In this document: piece after piece, positions 26,717-36,762 of the stretch
How positions within the stretch are numbered: the stretch's first letter is position 1
Layout of the letters: every line of letters begins with the position of its first letter
Assembly: GCA_020847075.1 (NCBI GenBank)
Contig: JADLCS010000062.1
Span: 1 to 64,000, forward strand
Reading direction: 5' to 3'
Origin: Gammaproteobacteria bacterium
Lineage (GTDB): Bacteria > Pseudomonadota > Gammaproteobacteria > SZUA-140
Length of the DNA: 64,000 nt
Program-made: the position numbers and the translations under genes
The notes under the pieces: generated by a model
The model's input: the letters and a program-made list of their open reading frames with translations, nothing else
What the model was told of the DNA's origin: nothing
Databases searched by the model: none

Positions 26717-26947
26717 ATTGCCGGGATCACGAGACATAATCAATAAAAACAATATATTGAATATTTTCACGGAGACCCGGGCGCACTGAAGACGCGCCAG
26801 ACAATGGTGCAAACCGCCGCTATGGGGCCAATTAAACCAGCCCTTACGGTGCAAAAAACTGACCTGGGGCAAGAATCGGAAAAAAACCCGCGCGGGGATC
26901 CATAGTGGCAAAAGAGACCCCGTCTCCGCGCGAACACGAAGCCGCGT

Positions 26948-28120
26948 CTACTGGTGAGGGGGGTGATCGAGGGCTTCGTTCTGTTCCAGCAGGGGCTCGT
27001 AGCGGCGGTCGGTCAGCGTCTTCAGAAACGCCACCAGTGCGTTGATGCGCCGACTGTCGAGGGCCGGCCCGGTCTCCAGTTCCTTCAGGGAAATATTCTC
27101 GGGCACCTCGGGTGCCCCCCATTCCTTCCCGGTTTCCGGATCGATCTGCCGCCTGGGGTTGTGGCTGTTGTACTTATTGTAAAACAGGACCACGGTGCGC
27201 AGATCCCTGAACACCCCGTTGTGCATATACGGCCCGGTGACGGCGACGTTGCGCAGCGTGGGCACCTTGAACTTCCCTGCTGCATCCGCCTCATGCACCT
27301 CGGGATTCTCCTGCAACCCACGATCGACGAACCCCCCGCCCTTGCCGTTGAGCGCCCTCAGCTCCGTGTTGGCCGGCACGCCGATGTTGTGATACTCGTA
27401 GCTGCTGAAGGTTTCCTTTTCATCCACCTGGCTCTGCCGCAACCGGTGGCACAGATTGCAGTTGGTGAACTGGCGGGAGAAGAACAGGGTCATGCCCAGA
27501 TTTTCCTGCGGGGTCATCTCGTATTCACCGCGCAGATAGCGATCGTATTTGGAATCGAACGGCGCGAAGAAATCCGTCTCCTCGAAGGCCGCGATGCTCT
27601 TCCTCATCGCGGCATAGGCCGCCTCGGTATCCGCCCAGATACCATCACCGTAGAACTGCCTGAACGCGCCGACATAGACCGGGTTCTCTTTCAACCGCTC
27701 GATCACCGCGGCCTGGCTAGGCATCGCCATCTCGATCGGGTTCAGCAGCGGATCCCCCGCCTGGCCCGCGAGGTCCGGCCGACGCCCGTCCCAGAACTGC
27801 CCGCCCACGTATTTTCCGTCCACGCCCCTGTGAAAACGGGGACTGAACTTCGCATAGGCGGCGGTGGGCGCGTTGCGGTCCCCCACCGAATGCCCGTCAT
27901 CGCCCAGCGAGGCCGCGGCCAGGGCACCGCGGCCTCGCGTGTCGACGAACCCCGCCTCCGGCGCATGGCAGGTGGCGCAGGCCTGGGTACGGTTCCGGGA
28001 CAGATTCACATCGAAATAGAGCATCTGCCCCAGGGCCGCCGCATCCGGCACGAGAGGCGCATCGGCGCAGACGGGCGCCACGCCGATCAGGGCCAGCAGG
28101 ATGGGCAGATATTTGTTCAC
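26948..28120 (-). CDS. Di-heme cytochrome c peroxidase / MauG-like protein
   Basis: A 390-residue periplasmic di-heme enzyme. A signal peptide ends at APVCA. Heme site one is ACATCHAPE and heme site two NCNLCHRLR, the two C-x-x-C-H motifs of the CcpA/MauG family. FKVPTLRNVAVTGPYMHNGVF, with its His and Met region, is the diagnostic C-terminal segment. Members reduce peroxide or oxidise protein tryptophan/tyrosine residues; the role here cannot be fixed. A GTG start at 28120 gives a clean signal peptide; the open frame from GTG 28183 adds 21 residues without one. A Fur-like box at 28205-28219 suggests induction under iron limitation. Confidence 0.88.
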   Translation of the reverse strand: MNKYLPILLALIGVAPVCADAPLVPDAAALGQMLYFDVNLSRNRTQACATCHAPEAGFVDTRGRGALAAASLGDDGHSVGDRNAPTAAYAKFSPRFHRGVDGKYVGGQFWDGRRPDLAGQAGDPLLNPIEMAMPSQAAVIERLKENPVYVGAFRQFYGDGIWADTEAAYAAMRKSIAAFEETDFFAPFDSKYDRYLRGEYEMTPQENLGMTLFFSRQFTNCNLCHRLRQSQVDEKETFSSYEYHNIGVPANTELRALNGKGGGFVDRGLQENPEVHEADAAGKFKVPTLRNVAVTGPYMHNGVFRDLRTVVLFYNKYNSHNPRRQIDPETGKEWGAPEVPENISLKELETGPALDSRRINALVAFLKTLTDRRYEPLLEQNEALDHPPHQ

Positions 28121-28204
28121 GCGGATACCTAATCGAAGGGCACTGAAAGAGGGATGACGATGATATTCACCCTCCCGCCGCACACCGGTATAGACACCAG
28201 ATCA

Positions 28205-28219
28205 TGATAATCGTTCTCG
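28205..28219. promoter_or_regulatory. Fur-like box before the di-heme peroxidase
   Basis: TGATAATCGTTCTCG matches the Fur 7-1-7 consensus at 11 of 14 positions, and the next bases (ATTGAGAG) extend a second overlapping half-site. It lies 85 bases before the GTG start. The remaining 28220-28419 is AT-rich and holds no recognisable gene. Confidence 0.5.
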
Positions 28220-28419
28220 ATTGAGAGCGCTATGACTAGGGCTACTGCGAAGCTCCACAAGTCTGGCTTATTGTATTCAATGTCCGGTAAACGATGGGAA
28301 ACATTGAACAGTGCCTGGCATTTACCATCGGCGGGAAAAATTACGAGATTTTATTTAACTATACCCGAGAGCAAGGATTGGCTTCTCAGCAGAGACTAAT
28401 CTGTACTTAACTAGATTAA

Positions 28420-28776
28420 TTACAGAAAATTGAAAATATCCTTAATAAGGGTACCTACGCACAAAACCGTCAAACTTATTGCATATAGATAACCAAAGAA
28501 TAAAAAAAATCTACCACGTGGCTTGTGGTTAGGAATCCATGAATTCCCGCGCAAGCCAAATAACGCCTTACTCATCTCTTCAGGACGTGCCACAAGATAA
28601 ATTGGCGCCCACCCGCATAGCATTGATCCTACTGCAAGAGCAGGATAAGGATAGCGCCCAGATGACTCATTAAAAACGTTCGCGGATACATATAGAATTA
28701 CCCAGAAAAGCAGAACATTAACAATGCCCAGAATTACAATTGGATGCCGAAATGGGAGACCGAAAGTTAGAAACAT
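28420..28776 (-). CDS. Small membrane protein, candidate RHS immunity protein
   Basis: A 118-residue protein with three hydrophobic segments (about residues 11-32, 45-64 and 92-114) and a polar stretch between the last two (residues 65-91). No family recognised. Its ATG lies 10 bases inside the end of the RHS gene, so the two are translationally coupled. This is the standard position of an immunity gene in polymorphic toxin loci. The gene is clearly richer in AT than the surrounding DNA, as is the RHS tip, which suggests both arrived together. A membrane-located immunity protein would match a membrane-acting toxin tip. Immunity function is inferred from position only. Confidence 0.6.
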   Translation of the reverse strand: MFLTFGLPFRHPIVILGIVNVLLFWVILYVSANVFNESSGRYPYPALAVGSMLCGWAPIYLVARPEEMSKALFGLRGNSWIPNHKPRGRFFLFFGYLYAISLTVLCVGTLIKDIFNFL

Positions 28777-31700
28777 GAATACTGGGCCTCTAAGCCGAAT
28801 TCATCAGCCATTGCATCCGATATGCTCCAGCTTATCAAGCCAGACTGAATAGCCAGATCAAATAGCGTACCAGAAAGTATCTTTATCAATGCTGGGACGC
28901 CTGATGCCGTAAGCGCCAATGAAGCGCCACCTAATGCGCCGCTAACAACTGCCTTACCTACATCTTTACTAAAGATGCTACCAGTTTGCGCCGCCTTTGT
29001 TAGGCCACCCACAATACCACCGACTATCGATCCACCAATTGTAGCCGGAATTGCTTGTATCACCTTACCATCTGGATCAAACCGATTGATTGGATCATCC
29101 AGTACATACCCATATAGATTCGTATCCCCGCCCTGAAATCTTATCGGATCCTTCGCTGTCCATCTTCCCGTTTCGGGATCGTAATCTCTCGCCCCAAACC
29201 TGACCAGACCGGTATGTTGATCATGGATTCCACCCGCGAAGCCGAAGGGCTGGAAGCCCGGGTTGGTGTCGTTGATGACCCTGCCCCAGGCGTCATAGTC
29301 GATACGCTGGGCGATCGACCCGTCATCCGCATTGACCACCAGTCGCGGGCTCCCCAGGTGATCGGAAAGGATGCGATAGGTCACGCCGTTCTTGATCATG
29401 TAGCTGGGGATATTGGGTTTCTCGCCGTAGACGAAACGGGAAACCACGCGGCCCGAGCCGTCGAGCTCGGCGACCGGATTCAACTGATCCTGGTACAGAA
29501 AGCCCTGCACCAGGACGCCGCCCGCTTTCTTTCCGATCCTGCGGTTTCTTCCATCGATGACGTAATCGATATCGATATCTCCCGGCAGACCGACATGGCG
29601 CAGATTTCCCAACGCATCATAGCCATAGACGGTCGTCACCCCCGCCTCCGTCTTGCTGGCGAGTTCGCCATTTCCGGTATAGGAGTAACTTGCGGCGCCG
29701 AAAGACGAAAGCCTGTCCTGCTCATCATAGACCGCGATCAGAACGCCGTTCCGGTGAGTGCGGTTGCCATTGGCGTCATAGCCCCAGGCAGTGGAAATCC
29801 CGTTGCGGGTCACGCTTATGAGATGACCGGCCTGGCTGTAAGCGTAGCTTTCGGAGAGGCTCACGCCATTCAGGGTTTCCACCTTACTCGTGATCCGGCC
29901 CAGGGCATCGCGCTCATACTCATACCCGGCGATTGGGTCACCACCGACACTCGCCGTATGCCCCACCGATTCGGCAAAGGTATTGTATGTCTCCGTGGTC
30001 GTCAGGTTCGCCAGAGAGGTCCCGCTCAACAGCCCGTTGGATGCCTCACGGGCGATGGCGAGATCTCCGGCGTGGATCATCAGGCCATCATCGTCATAGC
30101 CGTAAGCGATCATGTCGTTATTGACCCCAATCCCTGTCCACCAGAAATTATTGTCATAGGCATAGCTCACGATGCCGCTTACTTCGCCACTCATCGTCTC
30201 CGACAGCGGCAGAAAACCATCCCAGGTGTAGCTCAGATCGACGCCCGGGGCGGCGATCCGGGTCAACTGTCCGGTCGCCTGCCCGTAGGTATAGAGATAC
30301 CGTCCCTGGGAGAAATCCAGCGCGCTTAATCGCCCGCCCGGATCATATCCGTATGCCACCGATTGACCATCCGGACGCTCGACCAAGGTCGGTTGTTTAT
30401 CGAGATTGTAATGATACTGGGTCACCGTCGTGACGCCCGAGAGATCCGGCGGAGAATAGCGCGCATCCAGATTGACCGCCGTGTACTCGAACAGATGCGC
30501 CTCCCGCCCCGGCGGAAGAATCGAAACGAGATTTCCATTCGGGTCATAGGCGTAGCGGATCGTGCGGTCACCGGGCAGAACCTGACGGGTAATACGCCCC
30601 GCCGGATCATGATCGAGGGCCGTGACACGGCCCAGGGCGTCGGTAACGGTATCCAGGAAACCGTCGGCATCGTAAGACAGGGCGATCGATCGCGCCCCCG
30701 CGCCCACGCCCTGAGCGATCGTCATGAGACGCCCACGCGGGTCATACGCATATAAAATCGGGTCGAGTCCGGTGACAATCCTTTTCAGGATGCGTCCCTG
30801 GTCATCGACCTCCACGACGCCGATCCGGGATTCGGGCGTGGTGGTGGTATGGGTATTCGCCGCGACATCGTAGATCAACGATGTGACGCGACCATTGACA
30901 TCGAGGGCATCACGCATGACGAGATCCGCCGCGGGGATTATGGTACGCCCGGCATTTACACTCGAACTCAATCCCGATGGGGTGGTCGTCGTCATCTGCG
31001 TCATGATCGGCGCCAGCATACCGAGTCTCGGGTCAGGGCCCGATCGGGTCGAAATCACGGTTCCATCGGCATCGACCGAGACAGTCCGACCGTCATCATA
31101 GGATGTCCGCCGCGTCTGCGCGCCATCCGGATGGATTATTCTCCTGATCTCGCCCCCGACGGCAGAAACATCCAAGGGATTGAAGACGATTTCTTCCGTC
31201 TGATAGACCGTGGTCCTGTTCAGCGCCGACGTCATATTCACCTGATGCCCGCGGGGAAGGGGAACCCTGGACAGGTCCCAGTATCCTCCAAGACCGTCCT
31301 CGTCGCGCACCAGCTTCCCGAAGGCATCGTACTGCATCAGAGAACGGTTATTGCGCGGATCCATCATACCCTGTAACAGTCCACCAGACAGATAGGTGAA
31401 TTCATGGGTCTCTCCCATCGGATCGGTGACGCTTGCCAGATAGCCCTCTCCGGTGAGGGAAACCGTCGTGCGAAGATTATCCGGGCTGTCGATCGCGACG
31501 ACACCATGGTCGGTCGGATTACGCTCGATCGATGTCCTGTTCCCGTCACCGTCTTCTATTTCCGTCAGATAATTCGCATCATCATAGCCGAACCGATAGA
31601 GAACAGATCCCGTATAGGCGTTTATCGTGTCCAGGTGACGCCCGTACGGATCGAAGCGGTAGATCTCGTTACCATCACTCGAAGGGATGGAGATGTTCTC

Positions 31701-34700
31701 CCCGCTGAATCGGGGATACAGCGCCGCGACGACATAGACACGGCTGTCCCCCGGCTGCGGGATATATATATTTCCATCCGGCCCCGTCGCGATGCGCTCC
31801 ACGTATATCGCGGTATTCATCGGCAGGCTGTGGTCGGACACGGAACCTCCGAGACCGTTTCCGACGATAGTATTGATAACGCCATCGGGACCTATTTTCC
31901 GGATCCTCTGATTGGTGGCGTCCGCGACGAGCAAGTTGCCATCCGCGTTCATGGCGAGGCCGCTTGGATTCCGGAGCGTGGCCGAGGTCGCCGGACCACC
32001 GTCCCCGGAAAACCCGAAGACCCCGGTTCCGGCATAGGTGTGTATGATTCCGGCAGGGTCGATGCGACGGACACGCTGATTATTCGGTTCCGAGAAAATC
32101 AAACTGCCGTCAGGCGAAACGATCATGTCGTCTATCGTCGTCAATCGCGCCTCCAAGGCCGGAATCCCGTCACCGTTATAGCCGTTCTGCCCGGTCCCCG
32201 CGAAATACCTGACGACGCCGGCGGGCGTAATCTCGAATATTCTGTTACGCCCCGCGACATACATCCGCCCGTCTGCCCCGAACGCCATGTCGCTGGAAAA
32301 GGACAACATGAAGTCCGTAGCGAGACAGCCGTCTTCGGTACTGATCCGGGAAGGGCGTCCGGTCTCCGGATCCAGCTCACCCGGACAGCCGGACACTATG
32401 ACACCCTCACCCGGAAGCGATTCCCCCGATCCAACGACCGTGGTCACGATGCCATCGGCGCCGACCCTACGTATTCTTCGATTTCCCGTATCGCTGATAT
32501 AAAGCGCCCCATCCGTTCCGATCGAGACACGCGAAGGCTCATCGAACCGCGCCGATATTGCCGGCCCCCCATCTCCGCTGAAACCCGAGATACCGGTGCC
32601 GGCATAGGTGCTGATCACCCCGTCCGGCGCGATACGCCGGATACGGTGGTCGAGCGGATCGGCAATATACACACTGCCGTCACCCCCGACCGCAACGTCC
32701 ATCGGGCTCTCCAGCCGGGCCTCCAACGCGGAGCCTCCATCACCGCCATGCCCCGAAGAGCCATCGCCGGCGACCGGCACGATGACCCGATTCAGTTCGA
32801 GATAACGATTATCGGCGCTGCGTCTTTCACCGTCGCCTTTCTGCAGTATCTGCCCGTTCGGATCATAGAAATGATGCGCGGAAAGCGTCCATCCGCCCAT
32901 CCCCTGCCCCCTGGCATCCCAGGTATCTGCTGGCGCCAGCTTCAGGGAGTGACCATACGTCATACGGACATCCCCACGCTGCCGGCTCGCGGCCTCGTTC
33001 AGACCGGCGATGCTGATGCGGGAAAAGGCCTCTTCCATGGAGGGCGGGTAGTACACGAGGGGGTAGACATACTCGACCTCGATATAGGCATTCTGAAGCC
33101 CCTGCATGCGACGGCCATAGGCATCTTCACCATCCCAGGTGAACGTCACCGTCTGATTCGTCGCGGGCGGATAGGTCTGCTGGAATCGACGACCGCCCAC
33201 GCGGACGCGCATGACGATCGATCTCAGCGACGCGGGCAGGGTATCGCCGCTGATTCTGACCTGGAGAGTATTCGCCGTTTTTCGGCCCGGGACACGGTCG
33301 CTGCGATAATTCAGTGAAAAAGGAGTGCCCGCGATCGCTATCCTTTCTCCCAGGATCTGATTCTGGCACTCGATGATCGAACCACCCCGGCATTCGGGGT
33401 TATCCAGTTTCTCGGATCCTTCGGCCAGGATGTCGACCCTCGGCACATCCGCGTCCACGGGGGGACCAAAGGGCCAGTTGTAATCCCAGGGGGAAAAGTG
33501 ATCGACGGGGACACGCCATAGACTCTTCCCCGCGGCGTACAGGGATGCCAGCCGCTGCCGTTCCTCATCGGTGATGCCCAGTCCTTCCAGCGAAGACGCG
33601 CTGGCCGGCGTGCCGCTGCCGTCTATATCCAGGCTCGCCAGGCCGTTACCGGCGTCGAGGATCCGGATGATCAACCCATTCCGGGAGGCCACCCAGGCCG
33701 CCTTGCTTCGATCGTAGTACCCCGAGGGGACGATCCAGCCCACGGGGAAATCGAGGAAATTATCCACATAAGTGATGACCGATTGATTGAACCGCACGCT
33801 CTCGGCGCCGGCGGCGCGCGCCTCGTCCACACTGAAATCGACGGCATAGGTGTATCCGCTCGCCGGCGGCAATTCCGCGGGCATTGCCTGGGTCCCGCTC
33901 GCGCCCACCGTATATTCCGTTGCCCGCACGCTCAAGGCCTCAAGCCCCCGGACCGAGCCGTCCGGCATCCTCATCTCGGCCCTCGTCCCGCGCGGGAACA
34001 GGAGGGTCGCCCGCCTGACGCCATCGGCATCGTTCATCACACTGCCACGCGCGACCTGCATGCCGGGGGCATTCATATCGATCGTCGTGACGGAAGGATC
34101 GACCGGGATCACCACCACATCCGGAAGAATCCTGTAATCCTGCCACGGCATCTCCACGGCACGCTGCACGGGAAGATATCCCTGGCGTTCGTAATTCATG
34201 GTCAGATATCCGCCGCCATTGACGACCAGATCGAACATGCCGTCTGAACGCGTCAGGGTCCGTCCATACTCGGGATGCCCGTGGACCGTCACGGAAACAC
34301 CGGATACCGGACGATCGGCCCGATCGAGCACCCGCCCGCGCGCGACGGCGACCCGACGGGGGTCGATCGTCTCCGGCGACATGCCCGTCTGAATCGGAGT
34401 GCTCCCGGTATAAAGAAAGCGGATGGATTCGGAAAGGTTCGTCGCCACGGTCGGGTCGAGCGGAGGGGCGATGGAAATCGGATCCGGCGGCAATACCCCT
34501 CCCGGGACATCTGCCCGCCGTTTCGGGTCGCTCCCGGCCCCTATCTCGGCGCCATCATCGAAACCATCCCCATCGGTATCCGCATTGAGAGGATCCGTGA
34601 GAAACCGCCCGACCTCCACCCCATCGGACAGGCCGTCTCCATCCGAGTCCGGATTGAGCGGATCGGTATGATGCAGATTGACCTCATCGCCGTCACTGAG

Positions 34701-36074
34701 GCCATCTCCGTCGGAATCGGCCGATCCCGGGTCCGTCCCGAGTACCCGCTCCTCCTCATCAGGGACGCCATCGCCATCGGTGTCCGGAACGGCGCCGGGC
34801 CCAGCATCGATCTGAACGGTATCCGGCTCACTGTCCAGGAGGCCGTCGCCGACGATGAGCTGAACCACATAAATACCCTCGACATCCGCCACCAGAACGG
34901 GTGTTTCCGTGTCCCCGTCCCGAAGGACCGCGCCGCTGCCCGCAGGAACGCTCACGAGCGACCACCGGTAACTCAAGAGATCCAAGTCCGCATCGCTGGA
35001 TCCTCCTCCATCCAGGGTTATCGGGTCACCGATGAAGGCATGGATATCCTCCCCGGCCTCCGCGACCGGGCGCGAATTCCGGGTGGCGATCACGACGCGA
35101 TCCGGCGGGCTGGACTGATGCCCATCGTCCACGATGAGATCCAGCTCATATGTCCCGGGCTGATCGACATAGAACGCGGGTCGATCTATAAAGGGATTAT
35201 CCAGAACGGCCATACTCCGCTCCGGGCGCGCGACGAGAATCCACTGATATCCCAATGGATCACCGTCGGCGTCCGTCGATCCGCTCCCATCGAGCAGAAC
35301 GGTATCCCCCACGGATACGGTCCGATCCGGGCCGGCATGAGCGACCGGGGTCGAATTCAGCGTGGATATCCTCACCGTATCCGGAACGCTGTCCACATGA
35401 CCGTCATTGACGACCAGCCCCGCGACATAATCGCCAAAGGCATCCACCGTGAAACTCGATCTCGGTCCATTGTTCCCCGAGACCACGGCGGAACTCCCCG
35501 AGGGAACGGAATCGAGGCTCCAGCGATAGCTCAGGATATCCCCATCCAGATCCGTCGACCCGGAACCGTCCAGCGTGACGGTATCGCCGATATAGGCCGT
35601 GATATCCGGCCCCGCCTCGGCCACGGGGGGCGTATTGCCTGGACCGGAGACCGGGCGATAGACCCTGGAAAAAAACCTCAATGCGGCATTACGCTGCGGT
35701 TTTCTGAAAATGACGACACGGGCATGCCTCTCTCCTGGGGAGAGCACGGCATCGAGGATAGGATGGAACGGAATCCCCTCCGAGCTGGACGTACCCGGCC
35801 AGATCACCGAGGCAGAAGCAGGAGAGATATTCTCCACGGCGAGATAAAGAGGTCCCCGGATCGGCTTTCTCCCCGTGTTGGAGAAAGTCACCACATACGT
35901 CTCATAATTATTGAACGGATTGAAATCGGTCTTTCTGGAATCCACGACGACGTCGCGCGCCGGCTGCATTCCGGCCAATGAAACCGCCGTGTGCGCGTGC
36001 ACATTCGAAACCGGAGCCCCCAGCCACAGGGCAATCCCCAAGCCCACGACGGAAATACGACCATACGCTTTCAT
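28767..36074 (-). CDS. Exported giant RHS-repeat protein with PKD, TSP3 and NHL regions
   Basis: A 2435-residue polymorphic-toxin-like protein. Order: signal peptide (about 1-27); three PKD-like domains (about 145-425, each opening PVAxAGPD or similar with the LDGSGSTD motif); calcium-binding thrombospondin type 3 repeats (about 426-518, DTDGDGVPDEEE and three more); a carboxypeptidase-regulatory-like fold (about 575-642); six or so NHL propeller repeats (about 1095-1450); YD/RHS repeats (about 1470-2230); and the RHS core (about 2234-2336) ending NRFDPDG. A 99-residue Gly/Ala/Ile-rich tail follows. It has no PAAR or VgrG part, so Sec export is predicted rather than type VI secretion. The start follows GGAGGGAGAGGGG. 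The overlapping 28776 gene is a candidate immunity gene. Confidence 0.92.
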   Translation of the reverse strand: MKAYGRISVVGLGIALWLGAPVSNVHAHTAVSLAGMQPARDVVVDSRKTDFNPFNNYETYVVTFSNTGRKPIRGPLYLAVENISPASASVIWPGTSSSEGIPFHPILDAVLSPGERHARVVIFRKPQRNAALRFFSRVYRPVSGPGNTPPVAEAGPDITAYIGDTVTLDGSGSTDLDGDILSYRWSLDSVPSGSSAVVSGNNGPRSSFTVDAFGDYVAGLVVNDGHVDSVPDTVRISTLNSTPVAHAGPDRTVSVGDTVLLDGSGSTDADGDPLGYQWILVARPERSMAVLDNPFIDRPAFYVDQPGTYELDLIVDDGHQSSPPDRVVIATRNSRPVAEAGEDIHAFIGDPITLDGGGSSDADLDLLSYRWSLVSVPAGSGAVLRDGDTETPVLVADVEGIYVVQLIVGDGLLDSEPDTVQIDAGPGAVPDTDGDGVPDEEERVLGTDPGSADSDGDGLSDGDEVNLHHTDPLNPDSDGDGLSDGVEVGRFLTDPLNADTDGDGFDDGAEIGAGSDPKRRADVPGGVLPPDPISIAPPLDPTVATNLSESIRFLYTGSTPIQTGMSPETIDPRRVAVARGRVLDRADRPVSGVSVTVHGHPEYGRTLTRSDGMFDLVVNGGGYLTMNYERQGYLPVQRAVEMPWQDYRILPDVVVIPVDPSVTTIDMNAPGMQVARGSVMNDADGVRRATLLFPRGTRAEMRMPDGSVRGLEALSVRATEYTVGASGTQAMPAELPPASGYTYAVDFSVDEARAAGAESVRFNQSVITYVDNFLDFPVGWIVPSGYYDRSKAAWVASRNGLIIRILDAGNGLASLDIDGSGTPASASSLEGLGITDEERQRLASLYAAGKSLWRVPVDHFSPWDYNWPFGPPVDADVPRVDILAEGSEKLDNPECRGGSIIECQNQILGERIAIAGTPFSLNYRSDRVPGRKTANTLQVRISGDTLPASLRSIVMRVRVGGRRFQQTYPPATNQTVTFTWDGEDAYGRRMQGLQNAYIEVEYVYPLVYYPPSMEEAFSRISIAGLNEAASRQRGDVRMTYGHSLKLAPADTWDARGQGMGGWTLSAHHFYDPNGQILQKGDGERRSADNRYLELNRVIVPVAGDGSSGHGGDGGSALEARLESPMDVAVGGDGSVYIADPLDHRIRRIAPDGVISTYAGTGISGFSGDGGPAISARFDEPSRVSIGTDGALYISDTGNRRIRRVGADGIVTTVVGSGESLPGEGVIVSGCPGELDPETGRPSRISTEDGCLATDFMLSFSSDMAFGADGRMYVAGRNRIFEITPAGVVRYFAGTGQNGYNGDGIPALEARLTTIDDMIVSPDGSLIFSEPNNQRVRRIDPAGIIHTYAGTGVFGFSGDGGPATSATLRNPSGLAMNADGNLLVADATNQRIRKIGPDGVINTIVGNGLGGSVSDHSLPMNTAIYVERIATGPDGNIYIPQPGDSRVYVVAALYPRFSGENISIPSSDGNEIYRFDPYGRHLDTINAYTGSVLYRFGYDDANYLTEIEDGDGNRTSIERNPTDHGVVAIDSPDNLRTTVSLTGEGYLASVTDPMGETHEFTYLSGGLLQGMMDPRNNRSLMQYDAFGKLVRDEDGLGGYWDLSRVPLPRGHQVNMTSALNRTTVYQTEEIVFNPLDVSAVGGEIRRIIHPDGAQTRRTSYDDGRTVSVDADGTVISTRSGPDPRLGMLAPIMTQMTTTTPSGLSSSVNAGRTIIPAADLVMRDALDVNGRVTSLIYDVAANTHTTTTPESRIGVVEVDDQGRILKRIVTGLDPILYAYDPRGRLMTIAQGVGAGARSIALSYDADGFLDTVTDALGRVTALDHDPAGRITRQVLPGDRTIRYAYDPNGNLVSILPPGREAHLFEYTAVNLDARYSPPDLSGVTTVTQYHYNLDKQPTLVERPDGQSVAYGYDPGGRLSALDFSQGRYLYTYGQATGQLTRIAAPGVDLSYTWDGFLPLSETMSGEVSGIVSYAYDNNFWWTGIGVNNDMIAYGYDDDGLMIHAGDLAIAREASNGLLSGTSLANLTTTETYNTFAESVGHTASVGGDPIAGYEYERDALGRITSKVETLNGVSLSESYAYSQAGHLISVTRNGISTAWGYDANGNRTHRNGVLIAVYDEQDRLSSFGAASYSYTGNGELASKTEAGVTTVYGYDALGNLRHVGLPGDIDIDYVIDGRNRRIGKKAGGVLVQGFLYQDQLNPVAELDGSGRVVSRFVYGEKPNIPSYMIKNGVTYRILSDHLGSPRLVVNADDGSIAQRIDYDAWGRVINDTNPGFQPFGFAGGIHDQHTGLVRFGARDYDPETGRWTAKDPIRFQGGDTNLYGYVLDDPINRFDPDGKVIQAIPATIGGSIVGGIVGGLTKAAQTGSIFSKDVGKAVVSGALGGASLALTASGVPALIKILSGTLFDLAIQSGLISWSISDAMADEFGLEAQYSCF

Positions 36075-36762
36075 CCCCTCTCCCTCCGATCAGATTCCCT
36101 GGCGATTGCCTGGCCCCCCTCCCGCCTCATCAGGCCTGCATGAAGCGAAGGGGAAATGTCGGACAGAGGGCGGCGATCTCGGGCATCCGTCGGATACCCT
36201 TCATTTCAGCGCGCGCGACGCGGGCCCGGCCCATTGACCGGACCCATGCGAACAGGAGTCGAAGAACTCCAGAAGCCGAAGTGAACCATCGGACGACACT
36301 CCCTGTCGTACTTGTCCTCCTTCCTGGAGGGCGGGGCCCTGGCCGGCGCGGCCGGACCCATGGGCTCATTTATGACGCAACTCCGGGCGCGGATCCATTA
36401 CCCATGAGTTCTAAGCCTGATGGTCTAGAGCCGACCCTGTAAGTCTAGCGCCCGCCATCGAGAAAACGGGGATGGGGGCGGCGACATTAACTCATTGAAA
36501 GGCAGAAACCCTGGATCCCCACCTGCGCGGGGATGACGGGTTGATGCCTCTGTGCGAAAAGCAGCCTGGTCTGTTCGAAACAAGTGACAAGAGCCCATCT
36601 CAATATCAGTCACGAATAAAGAAACAGGCGTCATCCCCGCGCAGGCGGGGATCCGGTGACTTTTGACGGGAAAATCCTGATCGTGCCGGAAGACGGTCCG
36701 ACACCTTCCACGATCACGCGGGGCACCGGGAAACCAACCCCGGTGGCAGGGAACTGTGGATA
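36075..36762. other. Intergenic region between RHS gene and thiO
   Basis: No convincing gene. It contains the RHS leader (36075-36440), in which short frames on both strands lack ribosome-binding sites, and the inverted repeat pair described at 36513-36654. Confidence 0.5.
36513..36654. repeat. Inverted pair of GGATCCCCxCCTGCGCGGGGATGACG elements
   Basis: The left copy at 36513-36538 and the right copy at 36629-36654 are reverse complements at 25 of 26 positions, with 90 bases between. Each copy is itself a palindrome (CCCCGCGCAGGCGGGG core). This form is a widespread intergenic REP-like family in proteobacteria. Confidence 0.75.

Noticed and set aside
26705..26911. A 68-codon minus-strand frame after the di-heme peroxidase
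   Set aside because: It spans the sigma-54 promoter and has no ribosome-binding site or family.
36130..36369. A 79-codon minus-strand frame upstream of the RHS gene
   Set aside because: No ribosome-binding site or similarity; arginine/proline-rich composition like non-coding high-GC DNA.
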